Shown: positions 34,051 to 44,300, numbered from the stretch's first letter. The stretch is DNA of 64,000 bases from Spiroplasma poulsonii (GCF_009866525.1 NZ_CM020866.1:1791646-1855645); one strand, 5' to 3'. Made by a program: numbers and translations. The notes: generated from the sequence alone by a model not told the origin.

Positions 34051-34195
34051 AACTATCCCTCCTAATTCTTAATTTTATTATATCTTAATGTTCTTAAATT
34101 AATGTATAGTATAATATACATTTTAAATAAATTAGTTTTTGTTTTTTGATATATTTATAGTTAAAAAACATTGGATTATTTTATAATGTCTTTTA

Positions 34196-34821
34196 TTAAT
34201 TATTTAAACAATTTCCAGCATCATCTGTTGTTGTACATTGTGATTGGAACATAATAAAGATAATATTTTCAACAGTTTCTGTTTCAGTATTGTATATGGC
34301 AAATGCTCCGTCTTGTCATGTTCCATTTTCTTTTGCAAATTTGTGTTCATTTCCTTGATTCATATGAACATTGTGAACACCATCAATTGGGTCACCATAA
34401 CTCATTCCTCAAATCCCAATTCTATATTTTGAATTATTTAAAGTTGGTGAGATCATCTGACTAAATAACGTTTCTAATGCACTTGTCTCTTTTTCTCCAA
34501 CGTATGGTAAGACATTAACAAAATTATGGTCAAATAACTTACCTTTTAAATAATCTAAGCAGTATCCATCGTCTCCTGTTGTTAAATTGGAATGAACGGT
34601 ATCATCTAAACTAAAACAGCGATCAACAATATCATTTTGATAATTTTGTTTAATAAAATATAAAACATCATGTGGTTTAATTCGTGAACGAACATTAATG
34701 TTTACAGTATATGTTCAGTTATTTTTATCAGTAATTTCTAAATCAAAATGGGGGTTACCTTGTACTGTGGGATGACAGTTAGTTAGGATTCCTTTTAAAA
34801 AAACATAATCATTTTTTTCAT
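34196..34821 (-). CDS. DUF2278 (YukJ-like) protein, start out of frame by one base
   Basis: The body is a clear member of the YukJ/DUF2278 family: 'DYVFLKGILTNCHPTVQGNP', 'WTYTVNINVRSRIKPHDV' and the signature 'GVHNVHMNQGNEHKF' then 'ENGTWQDGAFAIYN'. About 200 residues, the normal size. The only ATG with a ribosome site (AAGGA) is at 34821 but it enters another frame; adding one A to the A7 run at 34812-34818 would give MKKNDYVFLKG. So the gene is off by one base at a homopolymer: phase-variable, recently broken, or a sequencing error. Biochemical function of the family is not established. Confidence 0.75.
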
Positions 34822-35057
34822 ATTTATAATTCCTTCTTATAATTCTTAATATTTTAAATGTTTTCTGTGGACCATATATTTATATTATGCGAAAAACATT
34901 TAAAATACCATTAGCAACCATTTGTATCAAATTATTTGCATATTAATTTAAAGACTTGTAAATTATTTGCAGGTTTCAAAATGTTCTTAAACTAATATCT
35001 TGATTTTTATAGTATATAAAAATAAAATTAAATTATTAATAAGAAAGAAGGAAGAAT

Positions 35058-35891
35058 ATGCCAGAATTACCAGAAGTAGAAACGGTCCGTCGAATTTTAA
35101 CAAAATATGTCGTAGGAAAAACAATTACTGATTGTCAAATTTTTTGAAATAAAATAATAAAAGCTCCAACTGATTCAAAAATTTTTATTAAAGAAGTTGT
35201 TGGCCAAAAGATTAATCAAATTGATCGAATGGGAAAACATTTACTTTTTATTTTAGATGATTATGTTTTAATTAGTCACTTACGAATGGAAGGAAAATAT
35301 TTTTTTACAAAAAAAGATGAACCGGGAAAATGACAACATATTATGGTTTTATTTGAACTTGATCATCAATTTCAATTGCGTTACCACGATACCAGAAAAT
35401 TTGGGACAATGCATCTATATGATAAAAGAACTTATTTAGAACAAGCCCCATTAAATAAATTGGGATATGAACCATTTGATGAAAGAATTACTGTTTCATA
35501 TTTAAAAAATGCTTGGAAAAATAAATCACAACCAATTAAGACAACATTATTAGAACAAAATGTCATTGTTGGAATTGGAAATATTTATGCAAACGAAGTT
35601 TTATTTGCATCCAAAATTCATCCTGGTGAAAAGACAAAAAACTTAACTGATCAAGATTATCAAAATATTATTGATAATACAAAAGTTGTTCTTCAACAAG
35701 CAATTAATGAAGGTGGAACAACAATTGCAACTTATCATCCTGAACCAGGAATGGATGGAAAATTTGTTCAGCAGTTAAAAGTTCATGGGCGAAATAAAAT
35801 GAAATGTGTTAATTGTCAAAACGAAGTTGATAAAATTTTTGTTAATGGACGCGGAACCTACTATTGCAATTATTGTCAAAAATTAAAATAA
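35058..35891 (+). CDS. mutM: formamidopyrimidine-DNA glycosylase, 277 aa
   Basis: Base-excision enzyme for 8-oxoguanine and formamidopyrimidines, with AP-lyase activity. N-terminus MPELPEVETVRRIL gives the catalytic Pro2 and Glu3 after Met removal. The Lys in 'RMGKHLLFIL' is the conserved catalytic Lys. DNA-binding helix-2-turn-helix region 'IVGIGNIYANEVLF'. C-terminal zinc finger with C-x2-C and C-x2-C ('CVNCQN' ... 'YYCNYC') and the conserved Arg in 'VNGRGTYYC'. GAAGGAAG ribosome site. Stands alone between hypothetical genes and a strong terminator. Some assemblies name it fpg. Confidence 0.97.
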
Positions 35892-35893
35892 AA

Positions 35894-35925
35894 AAAGGGC
35901 ACTCCTTTGATAAGGAGTGCCCTTT
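35894..35925 (+). terminator. strong hairpin terminator of mutM
   Basis: 14-bp perfect stem AAAGGGCACTCCTT / AAGGAGTGCCCTTT with TGAT loop, directly after the stop codon. The tail is only weakly T-rich. Confidence 0.88.
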
Positions 35926-35939
35926 AGAAAAAACTATTT

Positions 35940-36040
35940 ACTAACGGATACCTATCTTTGGGTATTACCTCTTAGGAGGCCCATCCATCAGGTAATGATA
36001 AGTTCTGTTTGTTTACTATATATTGCCATATAGTAATTTC
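35940..36040 (+). ncRNA. candidate structured leader upstream of aldolase, not identified
   Basis: Higher GC than the surroundings, with nested complementarity: GATACC / GGTAT(T) at 35947-35967, ATTACCT / AGGTAAT at about 35966-35997, CCTC-ttag-GAGG between them, and then a perfect TTACTATAT / ATATAGTAA hairpin (36016-36039). No open frame. It lies in a 330-nt gap 180 nt before the aldolase start. It does not match any riboswitch consensus I know and the strand is a guess. Confidence 0.4.
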
Positions 36041-36222
36041 ATAATAACATAGGATTTTGCAAAGTGAGTAAAATTTTTAAAAATCATTACTTTTTTCTAC
36101 TTTTTTTGGTAAGTTTTGGTAAATTGGATAAAATTAAGAAAATGCTTTGTTTTGTTACGATTTTTTATAATAAAAAGTTTATAATAATAACGTGAGATTT
36201 TATATTTAGAAGGGAAAAAATT

Positions 36223-37113
36223 ATGGAACAAAAATATCATAAAAAACTAGTTAATGCTAGTGAAATGATTAAAAAAGCACACCAGAATAAATATGCGGTT
36301 GGTCATTTTAACATTAATAATCTAGAATGAACCAAAGCATTATTAGAAGTGGCACAAGCAACAAATACACCAATTATTTTAGGTGCTTCAGAAGGAGCAA
36401 TTAAATATATGGGAGGTTATAACTTAGTTGTTGCAATGGTTAATGCGTTATTAGATTCATTGGAAATTACGGTTCCAGTAGCATTACATTTAGATCATGG
36501 TCAATCAGTAGAAAGTTGTAAAAAGGCAATTGATGCTGGATTTTCTTCAGTAATGTATGATGGTAGTCATCATCCGTTTGCTGAAAATGTGATAAATACA
36601 AAAGAAGTGGTAGCTTATGCCAAACCAAATGCCGTTTCAGTTGAAGCTGAAATTGGAACAATTGGTGGTGAAGAAGACGGTGTTGTTGGTACTGGTGAAA
36701 TCGGTGATCCAAAAGAAGCGTCTGAAATGGTTGCAACAGGGATTGATTTCTTAGCAGCAGGAATTGGAAATATTCATGGACCCTATCCAACAGGATGGCC
36801 AGGATTAAATTTTCAAGCATTAGAAGATATTCAAACCGCTGCTAAAATTGGAATGGTTTTACATGGTGGAAGTGGTATTCCGCAAGAACAAGTTAAAAAA
36901 GCGATTTCATTAGGAATTAGCAAGATTAATGTTAATACTGAATTACAAATTGCCTTTGCTGCGGCAACAAGACAATATATTGAAGCGGGGAAAGATAAAC
37001 CAGAAAATGGGAAAGGGTTTGATCCACGTAAATTATTGAAGCCAGGTTATGAAGCAATCAAAACAACATTTGATGAATTAACAGCATGATTTGGTTGCAA
37101 AGGTAAAGCTTAA
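36223..37113 (+). CDS. fba: class II fructose-bisphosphate aldolase, 296 aa
   Basis: Glycolytic zinc aldolase splitting fructose-1,6-bisphosphate. Zinc/substrate motifs are 'PVALHLDHGQSVESCKKAI', 'VEAEIGTIGGEEDGVVG', 'AAGIGNIHGPYPTG' and 'MVLHGGSGIPQEQVKKAI' (phosphate loop). The start MEQKYHKKLVNASEMIKKA follows GAAGGG. Intact, with UGA-Trp at residue 37. Length fits the family. A tagatose-bisphosphate or IolJ-type aldolase is a possible alternative, but fba is the usual assignment in mollicutes. Confidence 0.93.
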
Positions 37114-37141
37114 AAAACATTTCAAATCTGAAATGTTTTTT
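37112..37141 (+). terminator. terminator of aldolase gene
   Basis: 13-bp stem AAAAAACATTTCA / TGAAATGTTTTTT, loop AATC. Confidence 0.9.
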
Positions 37142-37204
37142 CTGAGGTTTCATTGTTAAATGATACTGGTGTTATATTTACTATAGAACTCAGGAGGGAT
37201 AGAA

Positions 37205-38873
37205 ATGAGTAAAAATAAAAAAACAGGTGCTGATATTGTGGTTGATACTTTAATCAACCAAAATGTCAAATATATTTTTGGGATTCCAGGAGCTAAAATT
37301 GATAAGGTTTTTGATGTTTTAGTTGATCGTGGTCCGGAATTAATTTTAACAAGGCATGAACAAAATGCTGCTTTTATAGCGGCAGCAGTTGGAAGAATTA
37401 CTGGTGAGCCAGGAGTTGTTTTAGTTATAAGTGGGCCGGGGGCTTCAAATCTTGCAACAGGTTTGGTGACAGCTAACTCTGAAGGTGATCCCGTTGTTGC
37501 GATTGCCGGGAATGTTGGTCGCGAAGATAGTCTAAAAAGAACACACCAGGCAATGGACAATGCTGCTTTGTTTCAACCAATTACAAAGTATAGTAAAGAA
37601 GTAGTTCATCCAAATAATATTTCAGAAGCATTGGCGAATGCTTTTCGAGAAGCAACAACAGGACGAAAAGGGGCTGCTTTTGTCTCGTTACCCCAAGATA
37701 TTTTCAATGCCGAAGATATTCAGCATGAGGCGTTAGTTCTTTCATCAAATTATGATTTTAGGTTCAGCATATGATGAGAAAATTATTAGTTTAATTGCTG
37801 AAATTAAGCAGGCTAAATTGCCAGTTCTATTATTGGGAATGCGTTCTTCTGACGCAATTACAACAGCTGCAATTCGTAAAATTGTTGAAAAAACAAAATT
37901 GCCAGTTGTTGAAACTTTTCAAGCGGCGGGAGTTATTTCACGAGACTTAGAACAACATTTTTATGGTCGAGTTGGACTATTTAAAAACCAACCAGGAGAT
38001 ATCCTGTTAGATTGTGCTGACTTAGTTATTGCAATTGGTTATGATCCAGTTGAATATGATCCAAAAGTATGAAATAAAAATAAAGATAGTAAAATTATTC
38101 ATATTGATGAAGTGATTGCTGATATTGATAATTACTATCAGCCAACATTAGAACTTGTTGGTGATATTGCTAAGACGCTTCAAAAATTTGCTGCTGGGTT
38201 TGATAAGTTATCATTAGCGGCAAACGAAAATAAAATTTTAGATAATTTAAAATTAAAATTAGAAGATGGTCAAAATCTAAAGCATAGTGAAAAATCAGAT
38301 TTAACACATCCGTTACATATTATTCATACTGTTCGAAAATTAATTAGTGATGATATGACGGTCACTGTTGATGTTGGGTCATTGTATATATGAATGGCAT
38401 GTCATTTTCGTTCATATGAACCGCGAACATTATTATTTAGTAATGGAATGCAAACATTAGGAGTTGCTTTGCCATGAGCAATTGGAGCAGCATTAGTTCG
38501 TCCTGGCAAAAAAGTAATTTCAATGTCAGGAGATGGTGGTTTTCTATTTTCAGCAATGGAATTAGAAACTGCGGTACGTTTAAATTTACCAATTATTCAT
38601 TTAATTTTAACTGATGGAACTTTTGATATGGTGGCTTTTCAACAAAATATGAAATACAACCGAACATCAGGAGTTGAATTGGGACCAGTTGATTTTGTTA
38701 AATATGCTGAAAGTTTTGGAGTAATTGGAATGCGAGTTAATCATCCAAGCGAATTAGAAGATGTCTTGCAAAGAGCTTTTGCTGCTAATAAACCAGTTGT
38801 TGTTGATATCCCAGTTGATTATAGTGAAAATATTTTATTAGGAAAAACATTATTAGAGAAAGAGATTTATTAG
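37205..38873 (+). pseudogene. alsS: acetolactate synthase (AlsS type), one frameshift
   Basis: Catabolic acetolactate synthase joining two pyruvates, using thiamine pyrophosphate. Front frame: [20 protein letters not shown], catalytic Glu in '[20 protein letters not shown]', '[15 protein letters not shown]'. Near 37750 the frame shifts by one ('...LSSNY' to '[18 protein letters not shown]'), then continues '[15 protein letters not shown]' and the TPP motif '[17 protein letters not shown]' to '...LLEKEIY'. Everything else is intact and full length (about 555 residues). The break could be a recent mutation or a read error. Forms an operon with alsD 2 nt downstream; AGGAGGG ribosome site. Confidence 0.85.
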
Positions 38874-38875
38874 TT

Positions 38876-39600
38876 ATGAGTCAAAAATATGGGACAATTT
38901 ATCAATTTTCAACAATTACAAGTCTAGCGTCTGGTAACTTTGATGGGGTGCTTGATTTTCACACTTTATTAAAACAAGGTGATTTTGGTTTAGGAACTTT
39001 CGATCATTTGGATGGTGAATTAGTTGTTTTAGATGGTCATTCTTATCAATTAAAAGCTGATGGAAAGGTTAATTTAGTTAATTTAGATATGACAACACCT
39101 TTTGCTTCAGTGGCTTTTTTGAACAACATAAAAAAATTGTTATTTCACAACAAAGTAATTATGAAACAGTTCAAAAAATTATTCTTGAAAATTTACCAAG
39201 TTCTAATTTATTTTATGGAATTAAAATTAATGGTTCATTTTTAGAAATGAAAACACGAACAGTTTCACGTCAAGAAAAACCATATCCAACATTGTTACAA
39301 GCAACTGCTCATCAAGCGGTAGTTGCAAGCAAAAATGTAATAGGTGATATTATTGGCTTTTGGACACCTGCTTTTGCAAATACGTTAGGGGTGCATGGTT
39401 TCCATTTACACTTTATTAGTGCAACAAAAGATACTGGTGGTCATGTTTTTGACTTTATATTAGAAACGGGAGTTATTGAAATATCTTATTTCTCAAAGAT
39501 TGATTTAGAGTTACCAACAACGGCTGAATATTTAACTAAAGAGTTAATGAGTAAAGAATTACAACATGAAATTGAATTAGTAGAAAAAGCAAAAGAGTAA
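38876..39600 (+). pseudogene. alsD: alpha-acetolactate decarboxylase, one frameshift
   Basis: Converts acetolactate to acetoin. Starts MSQKYGTIYQFSTITSLASG; 'GDFGLGTFDHLDGELVVLDG' and 'TTPFASVAF' are family signatures. At a T6 run near 39115 the frame shifts: one more T restores 'FFEQHKKIVISQQ' and then 'LEMKTRTVSRQEKPYPTLLQ', 'GFWTPAFANTLGVHGFHLHF' (zinc-binding His region) and the end. Together with alsS this gives a pyruvate-to-acetoin overflow route. Both genes break at single bases, so status depends on base accuracy. Confidence 0.83.
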
Positions 39601-39646
39601 TTTTAATTATATGATTTTTAAAACTAAAACAAATTTAATAATTTAA

Positions 39647-39678
39647 AATAAAAAAAGTTTTATAAAAATTTTTTTATT
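39647..39678. terminator. hairpin terminator after alsD
   Basis: AATAAAAAAA / TTTTTTTATT stem with a 12-nt loop. Confidence 0.7.
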
Positions 39679-39712
39679 TTTGTAATTAATTTTACAATTT
39701 AGTTATTTATAT

Positions 39713-39765
39713 GGCATCGTGTACGATGAAACTCCAAAAAACAACTCTTGTTAGGGTTGTTTTTT
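39713..39765 (+). terminator. small palindrome plus terminator at start of phage region
   Basis: CATCGT-GT-ACGATG palindrome, then AAAAAACAAC / GTTGTTTTTT stem (39736-39745 with 39756-39765). Marks the junction between the als operon and phage-like small genes. Confidence 0.65.
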
Positions 39766-39798
39766 TATTTGAAATAAAACAACTCCTAAAAGGAGGTA

Positions 39799-40035
39799 AT
39801 GATAATTAAACAACAAAAAATATGTGATGTTAATGATTGCTATAAATCAATATCATTCATTACCGAAGAATTTGTATCAAATAAAGTTTTATGAACTTGT
39901 GAAAAACATAGAAATTTATTGAATAAAGTAAAAGATAAAAACCAAAAGCGATTTTATAAACGCTTAGAAAATTCAAAAATTATGTTTGATTATGAAACTG
40001 GTTTTTTAAAACTTTGATTTTATAAAACAACTTAA
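39799..40035 (+). CDS. small phage-type protein with Cys pairs, 78 aa
   Basis: MIIKQQKICDVNDCYKSISF; C-x5-C near the N-terminus and 'WTCEKHRN' in the middle could form a zinc site. Two UGA-Trp codons. AAGGAGG sits only 2 nt before the ATG, unusually close. First gene of the small-gene block. Not recognised. Confidence 0.55.
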
Positions 40036-40375
40036 TGCAGAGTGGGACGGTTATTTTAATAACTAAGTGCTTCCATAAGAACATGAGTTTAAACTCATTC
40101 TCACAGCCATCCGAGGCAAGTACTGAAATAGTGTATGAGGAAAAATGTAAATCGGCGTTGGTTCATTAGAACTAAACGATAGTCGTGATAAGTCCAAGGT
40201 TAATATCGAACGACAATAAAAAATAGAGATAGTGACTTTATAAATAAATTTGCGTATAGCATTAGGCTCTTCAAGATGCAAGTAAATTTATTTTAAAAAC
40301 TGAACGCTTTGACCTGAAATGGTGCGGAAGAAGAGAGAGAAAACTCTCTGGTGCCAAAAGAAAAAAACAACTGTC
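40036..40375 (+). ncRNA. candidate structured RNA in phage early region, about 340 nt
   Basis: No reading frame on either strand, higher GC than the flanking genes, and many hairpins: GGTTATT/AATAACT (about 40049), ATGAGTTTAAACTCAT (about 40082), a compound stem GTCGtGATA ... TATCgaaCGAC (about 40185-40217), AAATAAATTT ... AAATTTATTT with a 30-nt apical part (about 40243-40294), and AGAGAG-aaaa-CTCTCT (about 40337-40352). Large ornate RNAs occur in other phages, but this matches none that I can name. Strand taken from neighbouring genes. Confidence 0.5.
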
Positions 40376-40400
40376 TATTATTAAACAAACGGAGGTATTT

Positions 40401-40535
40401 ATGAACAAATTAAATAAAAAACCTTGAAAGTTTTTAAGTAAAAAGCAATTACATAAGAAAAAAATTGAGCGTGCTAATGAAAGAGCAAGAATAGAAAATA
40501 GTAAGGAATTAAATAAAAATGAAAAAGTTAAATAA
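40401..40535 (+). CDS. small basic protein, 44 aa
   Basis: MNKLNKKPWKFLSKKQLHKK..., very rich in Lys/Arg/Glu, GGAGG ribosome site at 7 nt. Overlaps the next gene by 17 nt. Unknown. Confidence 0.55.
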
Positions 40536-40635
40536 AAAATTAATTAATAAATTAAATCAATTAATGCTTAAAAGTTATTCAGTATCATTTGAAGATATGA
40601 CTGATGAACATTGAGCATTAGGTAAACAGAATTAG
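40519..40635 (+). CDS. small protein, 38 aa
   Basis: MKKLNKKLINKLNQLMLKSY..., start inside the previous gene, stop 12 nt before the next start with its own GGAGGA site between. Unknown. Confidence 0.5.
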
Positions 40636-40647
40636 GAGGAATTAAAA

Positions 40648-40935
40648 ATGTCATATTGTATTAGTGATTACTTAAATGAAAAATGAATTAATAATAAAGC
40701 ATTAAAAATTAGTAATAAAGATATTATTTATGCACAAATTGATAGTGATAATGAAAATTGAGAATTAAATTTATATCTTAAATTTGGTAATGAAGAACGA
40801 TGGATGGGCAATGTTTTGTTGCCAATAAATTTTGACTTGAATTTGAAAAGATATCAAATTAATGAAGTTAAAGGTTTAATTAGTGATTATTTAGAAGATG
40901 AAGAAGCAGATTACGAGGTGATAAATTATGAATAA
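40648..40935 (+). CDS. hypothetical acidic phage protein, 95 aa
   Basis: MSYCISDYLNEKWINNKALK; AGGAGGA upstream; acidic C-terminus 'YLEDEEADYEVINYE'. Stop overlaps the next ATG as ATGAATAA. Unknown. Confidence 0.65.
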
Positions 40936-41092
40936 AAGATACTTATTAGTAATTAATACTAAATATACAACAAATACTTTATTTTTTTATACATTAGAAG
41001 AAGCAAAAATTACAGCGGAAGAAAACTCTTCTTTTAGAACAACTATTATTGATTTAGAAAATGAAAATATTAAATGACAAGGATATGAATAA
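40928..41092 (+). CDS. small phage protein, 54 aa
   Basis: MNKRYLLVINTKYTTNTLFF..., GAGGTG upstream within the preceding gene; one UGA-Trp. Next start 2 nt after its stop. Unknown. Confidence 0.6.
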
Positions 41093-41093
41093 T

Positions 41094-41240
41094 ATGTGAA
41101 AAGATGAAGAAGGCAAACTTTATACAGAGGAAGATTTATTTAATTTAGCATTAGAAGAATGTTATTCAGAAGATAGTGCTTATGAGTATATTGATAATTT
41201 AATTATGGATATGAATTTGGAGGAAATAAAACATGAATAA
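41094..41240 (+). CDS. small acidic phage protein, 48 aa
   Basis: MWKDEEGKLYTEEDLFNLAL...; second codon is UGA (Trp). Stop overlaps the next start as ATGAATAA. Unknown. Confidence 0.55.
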
Positions 41241-41326
41241 AACAGTTAAAGAAATATATGATGTTAATTTAGATGATATTATACAACCACATGAAAACGA
41301 AATTGTTAAAAAAGATAAATTAATTA

Positions 41327-42392
41327 GACTTCTTGCATTACTTGTTAAAAAATTGCAAATATTTGTAAAAAAGATACTAATAGAAAAATATAATTTTAAT
41401 TAATTATGTTTTTTATTTAAAAATTTAATATTTTTCCACAACGAAAAATTAATTTATTATTTAAATTATTTAATTTTAAATAAATATTTTATGTTAAATA
41501 TAATAATTGTAAATTATAAATTGAGGCAATTAAATTAAATCTTAAACCAAATCTTTTTCTTCGATTACGATATTTTTCTGTAATAATTTTAAATTTTTTA
41601 AGAATAGCAAAAATATTTTCAATAATAATTCTCATTTTTGAAACTAGTCTATTATATTGCTTTTGTTCTTTGTTTAAAGGGTTTTTCTTTGTTTTCTTTG
41701 TAGGTATTAGAACATTATTGTGATTTTTTTGTATTCCTTGATAACCACTATCAACTATTAATTTGGTATTTTTTAAAATTGGGATTTTTGATTCTTTAAA
41801 TAAAGCATAATCATGTTTTTTTCCGAGCGAAAAACTTGTTGCAATAATTTTTTTGGTTTCTTGTTCGATAATTACTTGTGTTTTGATCGTGTGTTTTTTC
41901 TTTTTACCAGAATAAGATTGTTTTTGTCTTTTTTTGGGCGTTGGATTGGAGTTTCGGTAGCATCAATAATAATAGTTTTATCATTAAAATAATCATTTAT
42001 TAGTGCTTTTTTACCAGCAAGTTGTTGAAAATCAGAGTTTTTAATTAAAATATCTTCAATTCACTTAATATTACGATAACAATTAGCCTCACTAATATCA
42101 AAACTTTTACCAAGATGAAAATAAGTCTGATATTCTCGTCAATATAATAAAGTCATCAATAATCTATTTTCTAATGATAATTTATTAGTTTTACCACCTT
42201 TTTTAAATTTTTCTATTTCAGCAACTTTTAAAATATCTAACATTTTATTAAAAGTGGATTTTTTTATTCCTGTTAATCTTAACCATTCTCTATCATTAAG
42301 AGTATTAAATTTATTATTGTTCATATTTTTATGTCCTCATAAATTATATTTTATAATAATATTTTTAATAAAAAAGGGTATCGCAAGAAGTC
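41327..42392 (-). mobile_element. IS5-type element, full copy in phage gene
   Basis: 1066 bp (one extra T near 42366 in the leader). TA duplication proven by the restored host frame. Confidence 0.95.
41489..42324 (-). CDS. IS5-type transposase
   Basis: Reference-like OrfA and OrfB, A7 site kept; no disabling change seen. Confidence 0.88.
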
Positions 42393-42602
42393 TATTAAAA
42401 ATTTAGAAAATAAATGAGAGGAACTTGTATCTAATAATTATGAATTACAACAAAAACAATTATTTAAAGAAGATTTTGAACTAAATAATGTTGCTGTGGG
42501 TTATCATGATATAAGTGGTAGTTATAAAAATTATGTAGAAATATGAGTTTTAAAAGAAAATTCAGATTATGACAAATTAAAAAATAAAAAGGAGCAAGAA
42601 TA

Positions 42603-42779
42603 ATGGATGAAACACAACACAATGCAGGGTGTAAACATTTAACTAAGATAGTTAGTATGTGTGATATTACCGGAAATATTAATGTAAGATGTGCAAATTG
42701 CTTATATATAAATTGAAATACAACATTATCAAATACACCTGCTATAAGAAATAAATTAGAAGAATTATTATTCATATAA
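42603..42779 (+). CDS. small Cys-rich phage protein, 58 aa
   Basis: MDETQHNAGCKHLTKIVSMC..., with 'CKH', 'SMCD' and 'RCANC', a possible zinc ribbon. Start overlaps the preceding stop by one base (TAATG). Unknown. Confidence 0.6.
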
Positions 42780-42820
42780 TTTAAAATATGAGAAATTAGA
42801 AAGTAAAGAGGATGAACAAA

Positions 42821-43153
42821 ATGACAATGAAAGATATTAATAATATGTCAAATATAGAAATTAAAACAATTAATAAAATGCATTTAGAAGATAAAATTAA
42901 AAAATTAGAAAAAGAAATTATTGAAAAAAATAAAATAATTGAAAATTTATATGAACTTAATAAATTAAAAATAGATGATATTAAAAGATTACATCATTTA
43001 TTAAATAATTATGAAGATAAACAATTATATAAAGAAGATTTTGATTATATTGTTAATAAAATGAATCTTATAACAGGAGATAAAAATATAACTATTAAAT
43101 TAAAAGACAATTCAAAATATGAGAAATTAAATAGTATGGATGGGTTAAGATAA
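42821..43153 (+). CDS. coiled-coil phage protein, 110 aa
   Basis: MTMKDINNMSNIEIKTINKM then a Lys/Glu/Ile heptad stretch (residues 25-70), strongly coiled-coil. Start 42821 chosen because AAAGAGG lies 9 nt upstream; 42812 is also possible. Its end 'SMDGLR' coincides with the left end of the IS3-type element, so the natural C-terminus may be lost. Confidence 0.6.
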   Translation: MTMKDINNMSNIEIKTINKMHLEDKIKKLEKEIIEKNKIIENLYELNKLKIDDIKRLHHLLNNYEDKQLYKEDFDYIVNKMNLITGDKNITIKLKDNSKYEKLNSMDGLR

Positions 43154-43155
43154 AT

Positions 43156-44300
43156 TGGACAACAATAATGTGGAGTAAGGATTATAATTAAATTAATAAA
43201 TGGAGGTGTAATTATGGCAAAGAATCATTATACCGATGAATTTAAACAACAAATTGTTAGTCTTTATAAAACAGGTAAAACAGCAAAACAATTGTCCAGT
43301 GACTATCAGGTCGGTAAATCAACAGTTTGAAAATGAATTCATGAATTCAATAATTCTGGTTCATTTAAAGCAAAAGATAATCGAAGCCCAGAAGAAAATG
43401 AACTAATTCATCTAAGAAAAGAAATTAAACAATTACGAATGGAAAATGATATTTTAAAGCAAGCCACACTGATAATAGGCAAAAAATAGTAATTATTAAA
43501 AACAACAAAGAAAAATATGCAATTACTAATTTATGCAAAACACTAAAAGTTCCTAGATCAAAGTTTTATTATCAATTGAAATCAAATAATCCTAAATCAA
43601 ACCATACTATTGATAATGCTGTTATCATTATTTTCTTAAAAAGTCGTAAAAATTATGGCACAAGAAAAATTAAAGTTATGTTAGCACAACAAAATATTTT
43701 ATTATCACGAATAAAAATTAGTAAAATAATGCAAAGATATAACTTAATTTCCAATTATACAAAACTTAAATATAAACATCAAAGTAACAAAAACGCTATA
43801 TACAAATATCATAATTTGTTAAATCAAGAATTTAATAATTATAAACTACATGAAGTTGTTGTCAGTGATTTAACACAAGTTGCTATCAATAGCAAATGAT
43901 ATTATGTGTGCTTTCTAATTGATTTATTTAATCGTGAAGTTATTGGTTATGATGTTAGTTCTCATAAAGATGCCAAATTAGTTGAAAATACTTTTAAAAA
44001 GCTTAGTTTTTCTTTAGATAATATTAAAATATTTCATACTGATCAAGGCAGCGAATTTAATAACAATATCATTTACAATCTTTTAGCTAAAAACAATGTT
44101 GCAAAATCTTATAGTAAACCAGGCTGTCCTTATGATAATGCTGTTTCTGAATCAACCTATAAAATTTTAAAAACAGAATTAATTAAAAACAGAAAATTTA
44201 AAAATATTGAACAATTTAAATTAGAATTATTTGACTATGTTAATTGATACAATAATGTACGAATTCACAGCAAATTAAATTATTTAACACCAATTGAATA
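43156..44300 (+). mobile_element. IS3-type element, right end removed by IS5-type copy
   Basis: Left end near 'TGGACAACAATAATG' (boundary approximate). Carries orfA and orfB and is cut at 44300 by the next IS5-type element, so it cannot move by itself. Confidence 0.8.
43214..43489 (+). CDS. IS3-family OrfA, 91 aa
   Basis: Start [20 protein letters not shown] with GGAGGTG upstream. Helix-turn-helix '[20 protein letters not shown]' and leucine-zipper region '[20 protein letters not shown]'. Ends at TAG just after an A6 run at 43481-43486 that allows -1 slippage into orfB. Confidence 0.9.

Larger units (their letters stand above)
41233..42603 (+). pseudogene. phage protein split by IS (in-frame when IS removed)
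   Basis: Left part 41233-41326 (MNKTVKEIYDVNLDDIIQPH...). Right part 42393-42603 ('...NLENKWEELVSNNYELQQKQ' to 'DKLKNKKEQE'). Deleting the IS and one TA gives 'KKDKLIIKNLENKWEELV' with no shift, about 101 residues. The start resembles the gene at 45438 (also MNKTVKE). The right part is Glu/Lys/Asn-rich with 'GYHDISGSYKNYVEIWVL'. Unknown function. Confidence 0.75.

Noticed and set aside
35940..36040. SRP RNA
   Set aside because: Lacks the conserved GNAR tetraloop region with GGAAGCAGCC-type sequence.
36467..36820. Minus-strand frame of 117 codons inside the aldolase
   Set aside because: Leu/His-rich composition typical of an antisense shadow; the plus strand is a clear enzyme.
40036..40375. 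tmRNA, RNase P RNA or tRNA cluster
   Set aside because: None of the universal motifs of these RNAs (such as GGTTCGA T-loops) is found; left as an unidentified structured region.
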